Shown piece after piece: positions 1-8,455 of a stretch of 64,000 nt of DNA. Every line of letters begins with the position of its first letter. The stretch's first letter is position 1. Source of the DNA: JAQGMV01 sp963828715. Lineage in GTDB: Bacteria; Pseudomonadota; Gammaproteobacteria; Burkholderiales; SG8-41. Under the pieces are notes generated by a model. It saw only the letters and a list, made by a program, of their open reading frames with translations. It searched no databases and was not told where the DNA came from. A program made the position numbers and the translations under genes. Location: the NCBI GenBank assembly GCA_963828715.1, contig CAWHFX010000001.1:186001-250000 (forward strand), given 5' to 3'.

Positions 1-273
1 AGTCGCACGTTCTTTGTGGGCGCCGTAGCCGGCGCTCTCTTCGCGGTAGCGCCTGCGCAAGCCACGGGTCTTGCAACGTGTGACTCCGGCCCGCCTGAAG
101 GCTGGCAGCCGCAGTCCAAGCTCGAGAAGCAGCTCGTCGACCAGAAGTGGCAGGTGCGTCGCATCAAGGTCGACGGCGGCTGCTACGAGGTCTACGGCAT
201 CAACGACAAGGGTGAAAGGGTCGAAGCCTATTTCCATCCGGTGACCCTCGCGCCCGTTCCCACCAAACGCTAG
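1..273 (+). CDS. PepSY-like small secreted protein, 5'-truncated by window edge
   Basis: The reading frame is open from base 1, and the first residues form a hydrophobic alanine-rich signal segment ending in APAQA, so the true start probably lies left of the window; a GTG at 16 is the first internal candidate. The mature part (about 70 residues) has the PepSY-type pattern of a helix with KLEKQLVDQKW followed by strands with KVDGGCYEVYGI and GERVEAYFHP. PepSY proteins of this size are periplasmic and often sit beside b-type cytochromes, as here: the next gene starts 2 bases after the stop. Function beyond family membership cannot be read from the sequence. Confidence 0.75.
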   Translation, partial: SRTFFVGAVAGALFAVAPAQATGLATCDSGPPEGWQPQSKLEKQLVDQKWQVRRIKVDGGCYEVYGINDKGERVEAYFHPVTLAPVPTKR

Positions 274-275
274 GC

Positions 276-824
276 ATGATGCGCGAGCGCGCGTCCTATC
301 CCGTGTGGGATCCGCTCGTCCGGATTCTGCACTGGACGTTGGCGTTGAGCATTGCGCTGGCGTGGTTCACGCGCACCGGATTCGGCCGCTGGCACGAGTG
401 GGTCGGCTATGCATCTCTGGTGGTGATCGGAGTGCGACTCGCATGGGGCGCCGCCGGTCCGCCTTACGCGCGCTTTGTCCAGTTCGTTCGCGGGCCGTCT
501 GCGGGCTTGCAGTACGCGCTGCTCGCGCTGCGCGGACGGGCTCCGCGCTACCTCGGACACAATCCGCTCGGGGGCTGGATGGTGCTCGCGCTGATTACGA
601 CGACGATTGCAGTCGGCGTAACGGGCTGGCTCTACACGACCGACGCATATTGGGGCGAAGCGTGGCTCGAGACGCTGCACGATGCATGCGCGAAACTACT
701 GCTCGCATTGGTCGCGCTGCATGTGGCCGGCGTCATCGCAACATCCGCCCTGCATCGTGAAAACCTCGTGCGTGCGATGATCCACGGGCGCAAGTCTCCG
801 CCCCGGCAGACCGATATCGCGTAG
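276..824 (+). CDS. Cytochrome b561/b-type membrane haem protein
   Basis: Protein of 182 residues with about four hydrophobic helices. Candidate haem-ligand histidines lie in or near them at H19 (ILHW), H40 (RWHEWVGY), H135 (TLHD) and H149 (ALHVAG), the usual layout of small prokaryotic cytochrome b561/YceJ-like proteins. These carry electrons across the inner membrane. It follows the PepSY gene almost without gap, so the two are probably one transcript and the PepSY protein a likely periplasmic partner. Two ATG codons sit next to each other at 276 and 279; neither has a strong ribosome-binding site. Confidence 0.85.
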   Translation: MMRERASYPVWDPLVRILHWTLALSIALAWFTRTGFGRWHEWVGYASLVVIGVRLAWGAAGPPYARFVQFVRGPSAGLQYALLALRGRAPRYLGHNPLGGWMVLALITTTIAVGVTGWLYTTDAYWGEAWLETLHDACAKLLLALVALHVAGVIATSALHRENLVRAMIHGRKSPPRQTDIA

Positions 825-838
825 ACGTGCCGCTGTCG

Positions 839-1519
839 TTACGCCTCTCCCCACATCCTGAGCAGGTTGTGGTAACAACCGGTGAGCGAAACAAGCGACG
901 GATGGCCCGATGCATGCTGATTCAGACGCACGAGCGCCATGTCCATGTCGAAGAGCAGCGCGCGCTGCGCGTCGTCGCGTATCATGCTTTCGATCCAGAA
1001 GAATGAAGAGACACGGCTGCCGCGCGTGACGGGCGTGACGCGATGCAGACTGGTCGCGGGATAGATCACCATATCGCCGGCTGGCAGCTTCACGGAGTGC
1101 ACGCCGTACGTATCTTCGACCAGCAACTCACCACCGTCGTAATCCTCGGGCGCTGTGAGGAAGAGCGTCGCCGAGATGTCCGTCCGGATACGCCGGCCGG
1201 TGGGCGCATGCACGCGCATGGCGGCATCGACGTGATTGCCGAACTTCATCTCGGCGCAATAACGATTGAAGAGCGGCGGATAGATGTGCTTCGGCAGTGC
1301 CGCGGAAAAGAACAGCGGGTTACGCCCCAGCGCTCTGACGATCTCCTGGCCGATCTCGTGGGCTTCGGCTGACTCTTCCGGTAACTGCTCGTTGTACTTC
1401 GCCTGCGCCGACTGATGTCCCGAGGTGACGTTGCCGTCGACCCATTTCACTGCGTCGATGCGGCTGCGAAAGCGCGAGACCTGCTCGCTCCTGAGGACGT
1501 TGGGTATCTGAAGTAGCAT
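839..1519 (-). CDS. piuC: PiuC-type Fe(II)/2-oxoglutarate-dependent PKHD hydroxylase
   Basis: Protein of 226 residues, full length for the PiuC/YbiX family. The iron-binding triad is visible as H96-x-D98 (GNHVDAAMR) and H159 (SLHRVTPV), and R169 (GSRV) fits the 2-oxoglutarate anchor. Family members are iron-starvation-induced dioxygenases that usually accompany TonB siderophore receptors; no receptor is in view here. A Fur-like palindrome lies 56-70 bases upstream of the ATG, which fits iron control. The gene is convergent with the cytochrome b gene, 14 bases away. Confidence 0.93.
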   Translation of the reverse strand: MLLQIPNVLRSEQVSRFRSRIDAVKWVDGNVTSGHQSAQAKYNEQLPEESAEAHEIGQEIVRALGRNPLFFSAALPKHIYPPLFNRYCAEMKFGNHVDAAMRVHAPTGRRIRTDISATLFLTAPEDYDGGELLVEDTYGVHSVKLPAGDMVIYPATSLHRVTPVTRGSRVSSFFWIESMIRDDAQRALLFDMDMALVRLNQHASGHPSLVSLTGCYHNLLRMWGEA

Positions 1520-1574
1520 GTCGCTCCGTTAGGGGTCGCGCTCAGCTTGGTGTTGCTTGGTCAGCGTAACTAGA

Positions 1575-1589
1575 TGAGAACGGTTCTCA
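1575..1589. promoter_or_regulatory. Fur-like operator upstream of piuC
   Basis: TGAGAACGGTTCTCA is a near-perfect inverted repeat (TGAGAA-N3-TTCTCA), the core of betaproteobacterial Fur boxes. It lies 56 bases upstream of the piuC start, in a normal promoter position. Recognition is by eye. Confidence 0.7.
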
Positions 1590-1678
1590 AGTATACGCTA
1601 AGGGTGAGATGACGCGCGCGCGTCACCGGCAGCGCAAGGACTGCGCTACCGCGTTGCGGGAACACGACGGGCCGTTCG

Positions 1679-2959
1679 CTACGCCGCTTCGACCTTCTCG
1701 AAATCGATGCGCTCGTAGACGGGCAGGTCCTGCAGGTAGCGACGCAGACAGTCGAGGCCCATCTCGACGGCGCCCAGGCGGACCCAGTCGCGTCCGCCGA
1801 CGATGCGGCTCCGCCGCGAAGCCACTTCGCCGTCGCTGGCGATTGCAAGGCAGATGGTGCCGGCGAACTCGATGCGGTCCGCACCCGGATCGAGATCGAT
1901 CAGAACGGCAAGCGCATGGGAAGTCCCTGTCTCTTGCCGCGCGGCGCTCGCGACCTTTTCGGCGTGTTCGCGTGTGACTTCGCTGAACGCTGCTGCTCCC
2001 CGCAGTCCCACCGCCGCGCATAGCTCTGAAAGCTCACGCGAAATGATGCCGCGCCGAACCACGTTCTCGGCGCCGGGTAGATGCGCGATGCGCGCAGCGA
2101 TCTGGCCGCTCGTAAACGTTTCGACCAGCGTGAGCGTGCCGTTCCGCTTCTGAAGCGCCTCGAGTACGACCCCTTCGAGCGTGCGATCGTCTTCAGCCAG
2201 AATGAAATTGCCGAGGCGCCTGCGGACCTCCTGCTCGACCGGCGCCAGTTTCTGACGAATGTCGTCCATGTCGCGGCCGCGCACGGTGAGCTTGGTTTCG
2301 AGCTGGGGATAGTGCGCGCGGAAGCCCAGCTTCACGCTGCCGGCCGGTGCGAGGTCCGTAACCCCCGACAGCAGCGTGTCGGCGTGAGACTCGCCGATGC
2401 CATAGGAGTGAAAGCGCTTCAGAAAGACGGCGGTCTGGACCCCGCTGCGCGCCTGCAGTTGCGGAATCACCTGCTCGTCGAGCATGCGTCGCATCTCACG
2501 CGGAACGCCGGGCGTGAAAAAGAAGCGTGCCTTCCCGATATCGACTGCGAAACCGCATGCGGTGCCGATCGGATTGTCGAGAATCGCGGCGCCAGCCGGA
2601 AGCATCGCCTGCTTCCTGTTGCTCGCGGGCATCGGACGACTGCGCCGCGCGAAATACGATTGCATCGTGGTGAGCCACGCCTCGCTCAACACGAGGTCGA
2701 CACCGGCGGCCTTTGCAGCGATTTCCTGTGACAGATCGTCGACGGTCGGCCCGAGCCCACCATTGACGATAACGGCATCGGCGCGCTGGCCCGCGAGCTG
2801 AAAGGCGAGCAGAAGCTCGTCGCGATCGTCACCGACGGTCGTTTCCCACGTCACCGAAAGACCGAAGTCTTCGAGCCGCTGGCTGATATGACTGAAGTTC
2901 GTGTTGACGATTTTTCCGGTGAGCACCTCGTCGCCGGTGCAGATCACTTCGATGCGCAT
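1679..2959 (-). CDS. CinA family protein, YfaY type (MoCF domain plus degenerate deamidase domain)
   Basis: Protein of 426 residues. The N-terminal half is a COG1058/MoCF-like domain: ICTGDEVLTGKIVNTN near the start, NGGLGPTVDD at about 66-75, GTACGFAV and FFTPGVPREM at about 130-160. These are hallmarks of CinA and of E. coli YfaY, reported as an ADP-ribose pyrophosphatase. The C-terminal domain corresponds to NMN deamidase (PncC), but its usual ESCTGG active-site loop reads ETFTSG and the catalytic serine is missing, so deamidation is unlikely. ATG start; the GST gene ends 47 bases upstream, so the two may be co-transcribed. Confidence 0.85.
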   Translation of the reverse strand: MRIEVICTGDEVLTGKIVNTNFSHISQRLEDFGLSVTWETTVGDDRDELLLAFQLAGQRADAVIVNGGLGPTVDDLSQEIAAKAAGVDLVLSEAWLTTMQSYFARRSRPMPASNRKQAMLPAGAAILDNPIGTACGFAVDIGKARFFFTPGVPREMRRMLDEQVIPQLQARSGVQTAVFLKRFHSYGIGESHADTLLSGVTDLAPAGSVKLGFRAHYPQLETKLTVRGRDMDDIRQKLAPVEQEVRRRLGNFILAEDDRTLEGVVLEALQKRNGTLTLVETFTSGQIAARIAHLPGAENVVRRGIISRELSELCAAVGLRGAAAFSEVTREHAEKVASAARQETGTSHALAVLIDLDPGADRIEFAGTICLAIASDGEVASRRSRIVGGRDWVRLGAVEMGLDCLRRYLQDLPVYERIDFEKVEAA

Positions 2960-3006
2960 GTGTTATTCGAGTCCGACTTCAACATGATCGGGAACGCACC
3001 CAAACC

Positions 3007-3714
3007 TCAGGCGGCAGCGCCGGCGCCGATCACGCTTTCGGGCACGAACTTCGACAGCCATCGCTTGTGAACGATCAGATTCTCCTGCCAGACCGCTTCG
3101 AAGTTGTCCACGGTCGACGATTTCACGGCCGGCGTCGCCATGAGCGCGTCTCGCCATGCGGAGAGAGCTGGAAACTTGTCGATGACGCCCACCGTATGCA
3201 GGCGGTCCATGTAGGTATAGCGCTGCAGGAACGGCGCGTATGCGGCATCCACGAGCGAGATCCTCGCGCCGTTGAAGAACGGGCCGCGGTGACTGCGCTT
3301 GCCGAGCTCGTCTTCCAGCTTTCCGAACGGTCCTGCGATCTTGGCGGCGTTCAATACGTACTCCTCCTCCGAATTGGAGTAGGCGGCGCTCGAGATGACC
3401 GAGGCGAACGTCGGCACGTAGTCCGTCCATGCGCGATTGCGGGCGCGCGCGATCGGATCTTCCGGATGGAGCCGCGGCTGCGCAGTTTCGTCGAGATACT
3501 CGGCGATCGCGTTCGATTCGAACAAGGCGTCCCTGCCATCGATCTGCAGCACGGGCACCTTGGAATGCGGGGACATCGCGAGAAACCACGCGGGCCGGTT
3601 GTTGCGGTCGATGTACGTGATGTCGTAGGGGATCTGTTTCGCCTGCAGGACGATCGCTGCACGTTGTACCCAGGGGCAGGTCTTGAAGCTGCACAGCATG
3701 AACTTGGATGCCAT
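3007..3714 (-). CDS. Glutathione S-transferase family protein (Cys-type)
   Basis: Protein of 235 residues, taking the ATG at 3714 because GGAG lies 8 bases upstream; a longer in-frame extension to 3750 lacks such a site. The N-terminal thioredoxin fold has CSFKTCPWVQRA (C8, C13-P14), typical of omega/dehydroascorbate-reductase-like GSTs that use cysteine rather than tyrosine or serine. SKVPVL and ESNAIAEYL are the glutathione-binding cis-Pro and E-S motifs; the remainder fits the all-helical C-terminal domain. Probable role: glutathione-dependent thiol transfer or deglutathionylation; substrate unknown. Confidence 0.9.
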   Translation of the reverse strand: MASKFMLCSFKTCPWVQRAAIVLQAKQIPYDITYIDRNNRPAWFLAMSPHSKVPVLQIDGRDALFESNAIAEYLDETAQPRLHPEDPIARARNRAWTDYVPTFASVISSAAYSNSEEEYVLNAAKIAGPFGKLEDELGKRSHRGPFFNGARISLVDAAYAPFLQRYTYMDRLHTVGVIDKFPALSAWRDALMATPAVKSSTVDNFEAVWQENLIVHKRWLSKFVPESVIGAGAAA

Positions 3715-3932
3715 GGGATTCTCCGGTTCGTGGAGCGTGGATGCTGGCACAGGCGCGAGCCGCTTTCAACGCATCGTTTTTCGGCACCGCCCGACGGGCC
3801 GCGCGCCGTGCGCTCATGTCGAGACGTGTCCATGATGTGGCTGCGCGTCCGGCGAAGCTGACGTTGTGCGGCAGTGCAGATTATCATCGCCGGTCGGCTC
3901 ACCACGACCGATTGACAATGCAACGAGGAATC

Positions 3933-4940
3933 ATGGCGAAGAAGAACGGCTGGGGTTTGGTAGGAACGGGGCGCATCGCGGACGATCGCATTCTGCCCGG
4001 GATCAACGCGTTCGACGGCAATCGGCTCATCGGCGTAACGAGCCGCGATCAGTCCCGGGCCGACATGTTCGCGAAGAAGTTCGGGGCGGAGCACGCTTAC
4101 ACGCGCTTCGAGGACATGCTCGCCAATCCGGACATCACGGTGATCGCGATACACACACCGAATTCCATGCACGCCGATCAGATCGTCGCTGCGGCGCGCG
4201 CCGGCAAGCACGTGTTCTGCGACAAGCCGATGACGACGAGTGTCGCGGACGCCGAACGGGCCATCCAGGCCTGCGATGCTGCCGGGGTCAAGTTCGGCAT
4301 GAACTTCCACAACCGCTACATGCCGCCTTTCATCGAGGCGCGGCGCATCGTTCAGGCCGGCGAGATCGGCGACGTGCAACTCGTCCAGATGGAGGCCAGC
4401 CCCGGTGCGCGACCCGGTGTGCGGCTCGCGACGTGGCGCGTCGATCCCACGCTGGCCGGTCTCGGCACGACCATGAGCATCGGCGTGCACGTGTACGACA
4501 TCCTGCGCTACATCCTGGGCTCCGAGATCGTCGCGGTAACAGCGTTCTTCGATACGCCGCGCAACGTCATGGAGGAGGTGAATCTCTCCATGTTCAAATT
4601 CGCGAATGGGGCCATGGCGCAACTGAGCGTGCACGAGAATTCGCCTTATCCGCACAACGACTTCGTGATCTACGGTACGAAGGGACGCATTACGGGACGC
4701 GGCCTCACCCGCAGCCGCGCGGGGGGTGTGCTCGAAGTGCTGACGGACGGTGATAAGGTGCGGCGTCAGGAATATGCGCCGATCAATGCGCACGAAGCAT
4801 GCGTCGTCGGATTCAGCAAGGCGTTGCTTGAGGGCCGGGATCCGGATCCGTCCGGCATCGATGGTCTGCGCAGCATGCAGCTCACCGAAGCGATGGCGAA
4901 GTCGGCGTGGGACGGCATGCACGTGCGGCTGGCGTACTAG
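3933..4940 (+). CDS. Gfo/Idh/MocA family NAD(P)-dependent oxidoreductase
   Basis: Protein of 335 residues from the ATG at 3933, preceded by CGAGGA; the ATG at 3918 would add five residues. The Rossmann motif is GLVGTGRIA (8-16). DKP at 97-99 stands for the family's EKP motif, whose lysine helps bind cofactor and substrate. HVYDILRYILG fits the C-terminal substrate domain. Members oxidise or reduce sugars, inositols or related polyols. No sugar genes adjoin it: it is divergent from the GST gene and convergent with a Bug receptor, so the substrate cannot be inferred. Confidence 0.9.
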   Translation: MAKKNGWGLVGTGRIADDRILPGINAFDGNRLIGVTSRDQSRADMFAKKFGAEHAYTRFEDMLANPDITVIAIHTPNSMHADQIVAAARAGKHVFCDKPMTTSVADAERAIQACDAAGVKFGMNFHNRYMPPFIEARRIVQAGEIGDVQLVQMEASPGARPGVRLATWRVDPTLAGLGTTMSIGVHVYDILRYILGSEIVAVTAFFDTPRNVMEEVNLSMFKFANGAMAQLSVHENSPYPHNDFVIYGTKGRITGRGLTRSRAGGVLEVLTDGDKVRRQEYAPINAHEACVVGFSKALLEGRDPDPSGIDGLRSMQLTEAMAKSAWDGMHVRLAY

Positions 4941-4974
4941 CGAGCCGCTAATCACGAAGGCCGAATCACAGCCT

Positions 4975-5940
4975 CTATTGCGGCTGGATCCCTGCCGCCT
5001 TGATGACTTCCGCCCACTGCACGAGCTCGCGCTTGATGACGGCTGCGAACTCTTCCGGACTGCTGTTCACGACCTCGACACCCTCGGCAGCGAAGCGGGC
5101 TTTCACATCGGGGCTAGTTGAGCTGCGCGCGATCGACTGATTCAGCCGATCCACGATGGCACGCGGCGTGCGCGCCGGACCCAGTATGCCGAACCACTGC
5201 GACGTGTCGAAATCGGGTACTCCTGATTCCATCATCGTCGGCAGATCGGGCAAAACTGCGGTGCGCTTCTTCGTCGTCACCGCGAGCGCCCGGATCTTGC
5301 CGCTCTTCACGTGCGACAAAGCAGACAGTACGGTCGAGACCATCGCCGCCACTTCGCCGGATATGAGGCTCACGTACGCCGGCCCGGCGCCCTTGAACAG
5401 CACCTGAGGCATATCCACGCCGGCCTTCAGTTTGAACAGCTCGGCGGTGAGATGCGGGCTCGTGCCGACCCCCGGCGAGCCGAAGATCAGTCCACCCGGT
5501 TTCGCCTTCGCGAGTGCGATCAGCTCTTTCACATTCTTCGCCGGCACGGTTGCATTGACGACGATGATCTGTGCAGCGTCGACCACGAGCGAAATCGGCG
5601 TGAAGTCCTTTGCGGCATCGTAAGGCAGCTTGCGGATCATGCTCGGGTTGATCGTGAGCGACGGCTGGATGATGAGGAGCGTATAGCCATCGGGTAGCGC
5701 TTTCGCCACGATGTCGGTGCCGATCACGCCGCTCGCTCCGCCGCGGTTATCGACCACGATCTGCTGGCCCAGATCTTCGCTCATCTTAACGCCGAGAGTG
5801 CGTGCGAGCAGGTCGCTTCCGCCGCCCGCCGACGACGCAACAACGAGCCTGATCGGACGGGTCGGATAGTTTTGCGCCTCAATCCCGGCGCTGGCGACAG
5901 CGAGCGCGACCGCGGTGAGCGTGACTGCGCATGTGTTCAC
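4975..5940 (-). CDS. Bug/TctC family extracytoplasmic solute receptor (1 of 9)
   Basis: Protein of 321 residues with a GTG start at 5940 placed 4-5 bases after a strong GGAGGAGG-type site. The signal peptide ends near GIEAQ, followed by YPTRPIRLVV, the family's mature N-terminus. GGGSD, VVDNRGGA, KALPDGYTLL and FKGAGPAYVSLISGEV mark the ligand-binding carboxylate loops and the inter-lobe region. Bug receptors bind organic acids in the periplasm and hand them to TctAB-type permeases; none is adjacent. The gene is divergent from a CoA-transferase gene 90 bases away, so the ligand may be an acid activated by that enzyme. Confidence 0.93.
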   Translation of the reverse strand: MNTCAVTLTAVALAVASAGIEAQNYPTRPIRLVVASSAGGGSDLLARTLGVKMSEDLGQQIVVDNRGGASGVIGTDIVAKALPDGYTLLIIQPSLTINPSMIRKLPYDAAKDFTPISLVVDAAQIIVVNATVPAKNVKELIALAKAKPGGLIFGSPGVGTSPHLTAELFKLKAGVDMPQVLFKGAGPAYVSLISGEVAAMVSTVLSALSHVKSGKIRALAVTTKKRTAVLPDLPTMMESGVPDFDTSQWFGILGPARTPRAIVDRLNQSIARSSTSPDVKARFAAEGVEVVNSSPEEFAAVIKRELVQWAEVIKAAGIQPQ

Positions 5941-6030
5941 GGCGCCTCCTCCTTCAAAGTGCCCTCGAACCGCGCGCGGGCTGGACGATGGTACCATGAG
6001 CAACTCTTCGTCATCTCGTTCTCCGCACAT

Positions 6031-7224
6031 ATGAACACGGCAAACCTTCCGCTCTCCGGTATCCGCGTGCTCGAGTTCTGTCACACGATCATGGGCCCGA
6101 CGTGCGGGCTCGTGCTGGCCGATCTCGGCGCCGACGTGATCAAGATAGAGCCCGTGGAAGGCGACCGCACGCGCCGGCTCGGCGGTTTCGGCGCCGGCTT
6201 TTTTGCCGGCTTCAACCGCAACAAGCGCAGCCTTGCCATCGATATCAAGAAAGACGAAGGCCGCGCGCTCATTTACCAGCTCGTCGCGAACACCGATGTA
6301 GTGGTGGAGAACTTCGCCGCAGGCACGATGGAAAAGCTGCGCTGCGGCTACGCCGACCTGAAACCGCTCAACGACCGCCTGATCTACTGCGCACTCAAAG
6401 GCTTTCTGAGCGGCCCTTATGAGCATCGGCCGGCGCTCGACGAAGTCGTTCAGTTCATGGCCGGCCTGGCTTACATGACGGGGCCGCCGGGCCAGCCGCT
6501 GCGTGCCGGCGCGTCGATCGTTGACATTCTCGGTGGTACGTTCGGCGTGATCGGCATACTGGCTGCCATCGAAGAGCGCCATCGCACCGGACAAGGCAAG
6601 GTCGTGAAGAGCGCGCTCTTCGAAAGCACGGCGTTTCTCGTTTCGCAGCACATGGCGGCCGAACTGGCGGCCGGCGAGCCGCCGCCTCCCATGCCGGCAC
6701 GTCGCAGATCGTGGGCGATCTACGAAACGTTTCCGACGGCGGACGAAAAGATGCTCTTCGTCGCGATGACCAGCAATAACCACTGGCGGCGTTTCTGCGA
6801 GGCCTTCGGACTGACTGCGCTGCTGAACGATCCGCTGTTGCAGACCAATGAACAACGTGTCGAGGGCCGGGACCGCTTCGTGCCGACGGTCGTGGACATC
6901 ATCAAGAGTCATCGGCTTGTCGACATGGCACGCAAGCTCGACGAGCTCGACATCCCGTATGCGCCCGTCGCGCGTCCGAGCGATCTCTTCGACGATCCGC
7001 ATCTCAACCACGAGGGTCGTATGCACCACATCGACGTGGGCAACGGCCGCACTGGGAACATCCCCGGCATCCCGCTGGAACTCGGCGGGAAGCACATGCC
7101 ATTGCGGGTGCAGCCCCCAAATCTGGGTGAGCACACTGCAGAAATCCTGCGGGAGATCGGCGTTGCGGAGGACGCGATCGCGGACCTGAGCCGGCGTGGC
7201 GTGATTGTCGCCGCCAGCGCCTGA
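6031..7224 (+). CDS. CaiB/BaiF family CoA-transferase
   Basis: Protein of 397 residues, full length for family III CoA-transferases. The start LSGIRVLEFCHTIMGP, then LADLGADVIKIEP, FNRNKRSLAIDIK and DVVVENF are family landmarks. D137 (PALDEVVQFMAG) aligns with the catalytic aspartate that forms the acyl-enzyme anhydride. It would move CoA between carboxylic acids. The following genes (acyl-CoA dehydrogenase, CoA ligase, APH-like kinase) suggest it starts an acyl-CoA catabolic operon. The ATG at 6031 gives the conserved N-terminus; an upstream extension would run into the divergent receptor gene. Confidence 0.92.
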   Translation: MNTANLPLSGIRVLEFCHTIMGPTCGLVLADLGADVIKIEPVEGDRTRRLGGFGAGFFAGFNRNKRSLAIDIKKDEGRALIYQLVANTDVVVENFAAGTMEKLRCGYADLKPLNDRLIYCALKGFLSGPYEHRPALDEVVQFMAGLAYMTGPPGQPLRAGASIVDILGGTFGVIGILAAIEERHRTGQGKVVKSALFESTAFLVSQHMAAELAAGEPPPPMPARRRSWAIYETFPTADEKMLFVAMTSNNHWRRFCEAFGLTALLNDPLLQTNEQRVEGRDRFVPTVVDIIKSHRLVDMARKLDELDIPYAPVARPSDLFDDPHLNHEGRMHHIDVGNGRTGNIPGIPLELGGKHMPLRVQPPNLGEHTAEILREIGVAEDAIADLSRRGVIVAASA

Positions 7225-7284
7225 GCGCGGGCAAAGTGCGAGAATTACTGTGCCGGGTTTGACGACTTCAAGCGCGCGGGGACC

Positions 7285-8454
7285 ATGGACTTCGAACTTT
7301 CAGATGACCTGAAGAGCCTGCAGCAGCGCACGCGCGAATTCGTTCGCGAGGAGATCATCCCCTTCGAGCGCGACCCGCGCTGCACCAGCCACGGGCCGGA
7401 TGAATCACTGCGACGCGAGTTGCTTGTACGGGGGCGCAAGACGGGCCTCCTGGCGGCGCACGTCTCGCCCGAAATGGGCGGCATCGGACTCGATCATCGG
7501 GGCAAGGCGATCGTCTTCGAAGAGGCGGGTTATTCGTTGCTGGGGCCGATCGCACTCAACATCTTTGCGCCCGACGAAGGCAACATGCATCTGCTCGACG
7601 TCGTCGCGACTGCGGCGCAAAAGGAACGCTGGCTGCGTCCCCTCGTGTCAGGTGAGATTCGCTCGTGCTTCTGCATGACCGAGCCGCCACCGGGTGCGGG
7701 CGCCGATCCGAGCATGCTGCTCACGACGGCGGTCAGGGACGGCGACGACTACGTCATCAACGGCGTCAAGTGGTTCATCACGGGTGCCATGGGTGCGGCT
7801 TTCGCGATCATCATGGCGAAGCTCGAGGACGGCAGGGCGACGATGTTTCTGGCGGACATGAAAAACTCGGGCATCACGGTCGAGCGCGCGCTCGACTCGC
7901 TCGACACGTGCTTCCCCGGCGGTCACGGGGTCGTGCGCTTCGAGAATCTGCGAGTGCCGGCGTCGGATATTCTCGGCGAAACGGGGCAGGGCTTTCGTTA
8001 TGCGCAGGTGCGACTTTCGCCGGCGCGTCTCACGCACTGCATGCGCTGGCTCGGCGCCGCACGCCGCGCCCATGACGTCGCCGTCGACTATGCGCGCGAA
8101 CGGCATGCGTTTGGAAAGAAGATCGGCGAACACGAAGGCATCGGCTTCATGCTTGCCGACAACGAGATGGATCTGCACACGGCACGCCTTTCCATCTGGC
8201 ATTGCGCGTGGCTGCTCGATCAGGGGCAGGGCCTCGGCCGCCACGCATCCAGTGTTGCCAAGGTGATCTCGTCGGAGGCGATCTGGCGCGTGGTCGATCG
8301 CTGCGTGCAGATTCTGGGCGGCCAGGGTGTCACGCATGAGAAAATCGTGGCGCGCATTTTCGCGGACGTGCGCTCATTTCGTATCTACGACGGGCCCTCC
8401 GAGGTGCACCGGTGGAGCATCGCCCGACACATCCTCAGCTCGAACACGCACTGA
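7285..8454 (+). CDS. Acyl-CoA dehydrogenase (ACAD10/11-like)
   Basis: Protein of 389 residues. It has the FAD-binding middle region (CFCMTEPPPGAGADPS, then NGVKWFITGAMGA), the C-terminal flavin helix RHAFGKKIGEHEGI, and YDGPSEVHRWSIARHI near the C-terminus. In the classical family the last motif is YEG with a catalytic glutamate; here an aspartate (about D369) stands there, as in ACAD10/11-like enzymes. The gene lies between the CoA-transferase and the ligase, with the ligase starting 1 base after its stop, so coupled expression is likely. Substrate chain length is unknown. Confidence 0.92.
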   Translation: MDFELSDDLKSLQQRTREFVREEIIPFERDPRCTSHGPDESLRRELLVRGRKTGLLAAHVSPEMGGIGLDHRGKAIVFEEAGYSLLGPIALNIFAPDEGNMHLLDVVATAAQKERWLRPLVSGEIRSCFCMTEPPPGAGADPSMLLTTAVRDGDDYVINGVKWFITGAMGAAFAIIMAKLEDGRATMFLADMKNSGITVERALDSLDTCFPGGHGVVRFENLRVPASDILGETGQGFRYAQVRLSPARLTHCMRWLGAARRAHDVAVDYARERHAFGKKIGEHEGIGFMLADNEMDLHTARLSIWHCAWLLDQGQGLGRHASSVAKVISSEAIWRVVDRCVQILGGQGVTHEKIVARIFADVRSFRIYDGPSEVHRWSIARHILSSNTH

Positions 8455-8455
8455 C

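Noticed and set aside
4975..7134. 719-residue minus-strand open frame
   Set aside because: Only the last 321 residues are a protein (Bug receptor). The rest is antisense of the CoA-transferase gene, a high-GC artefact.
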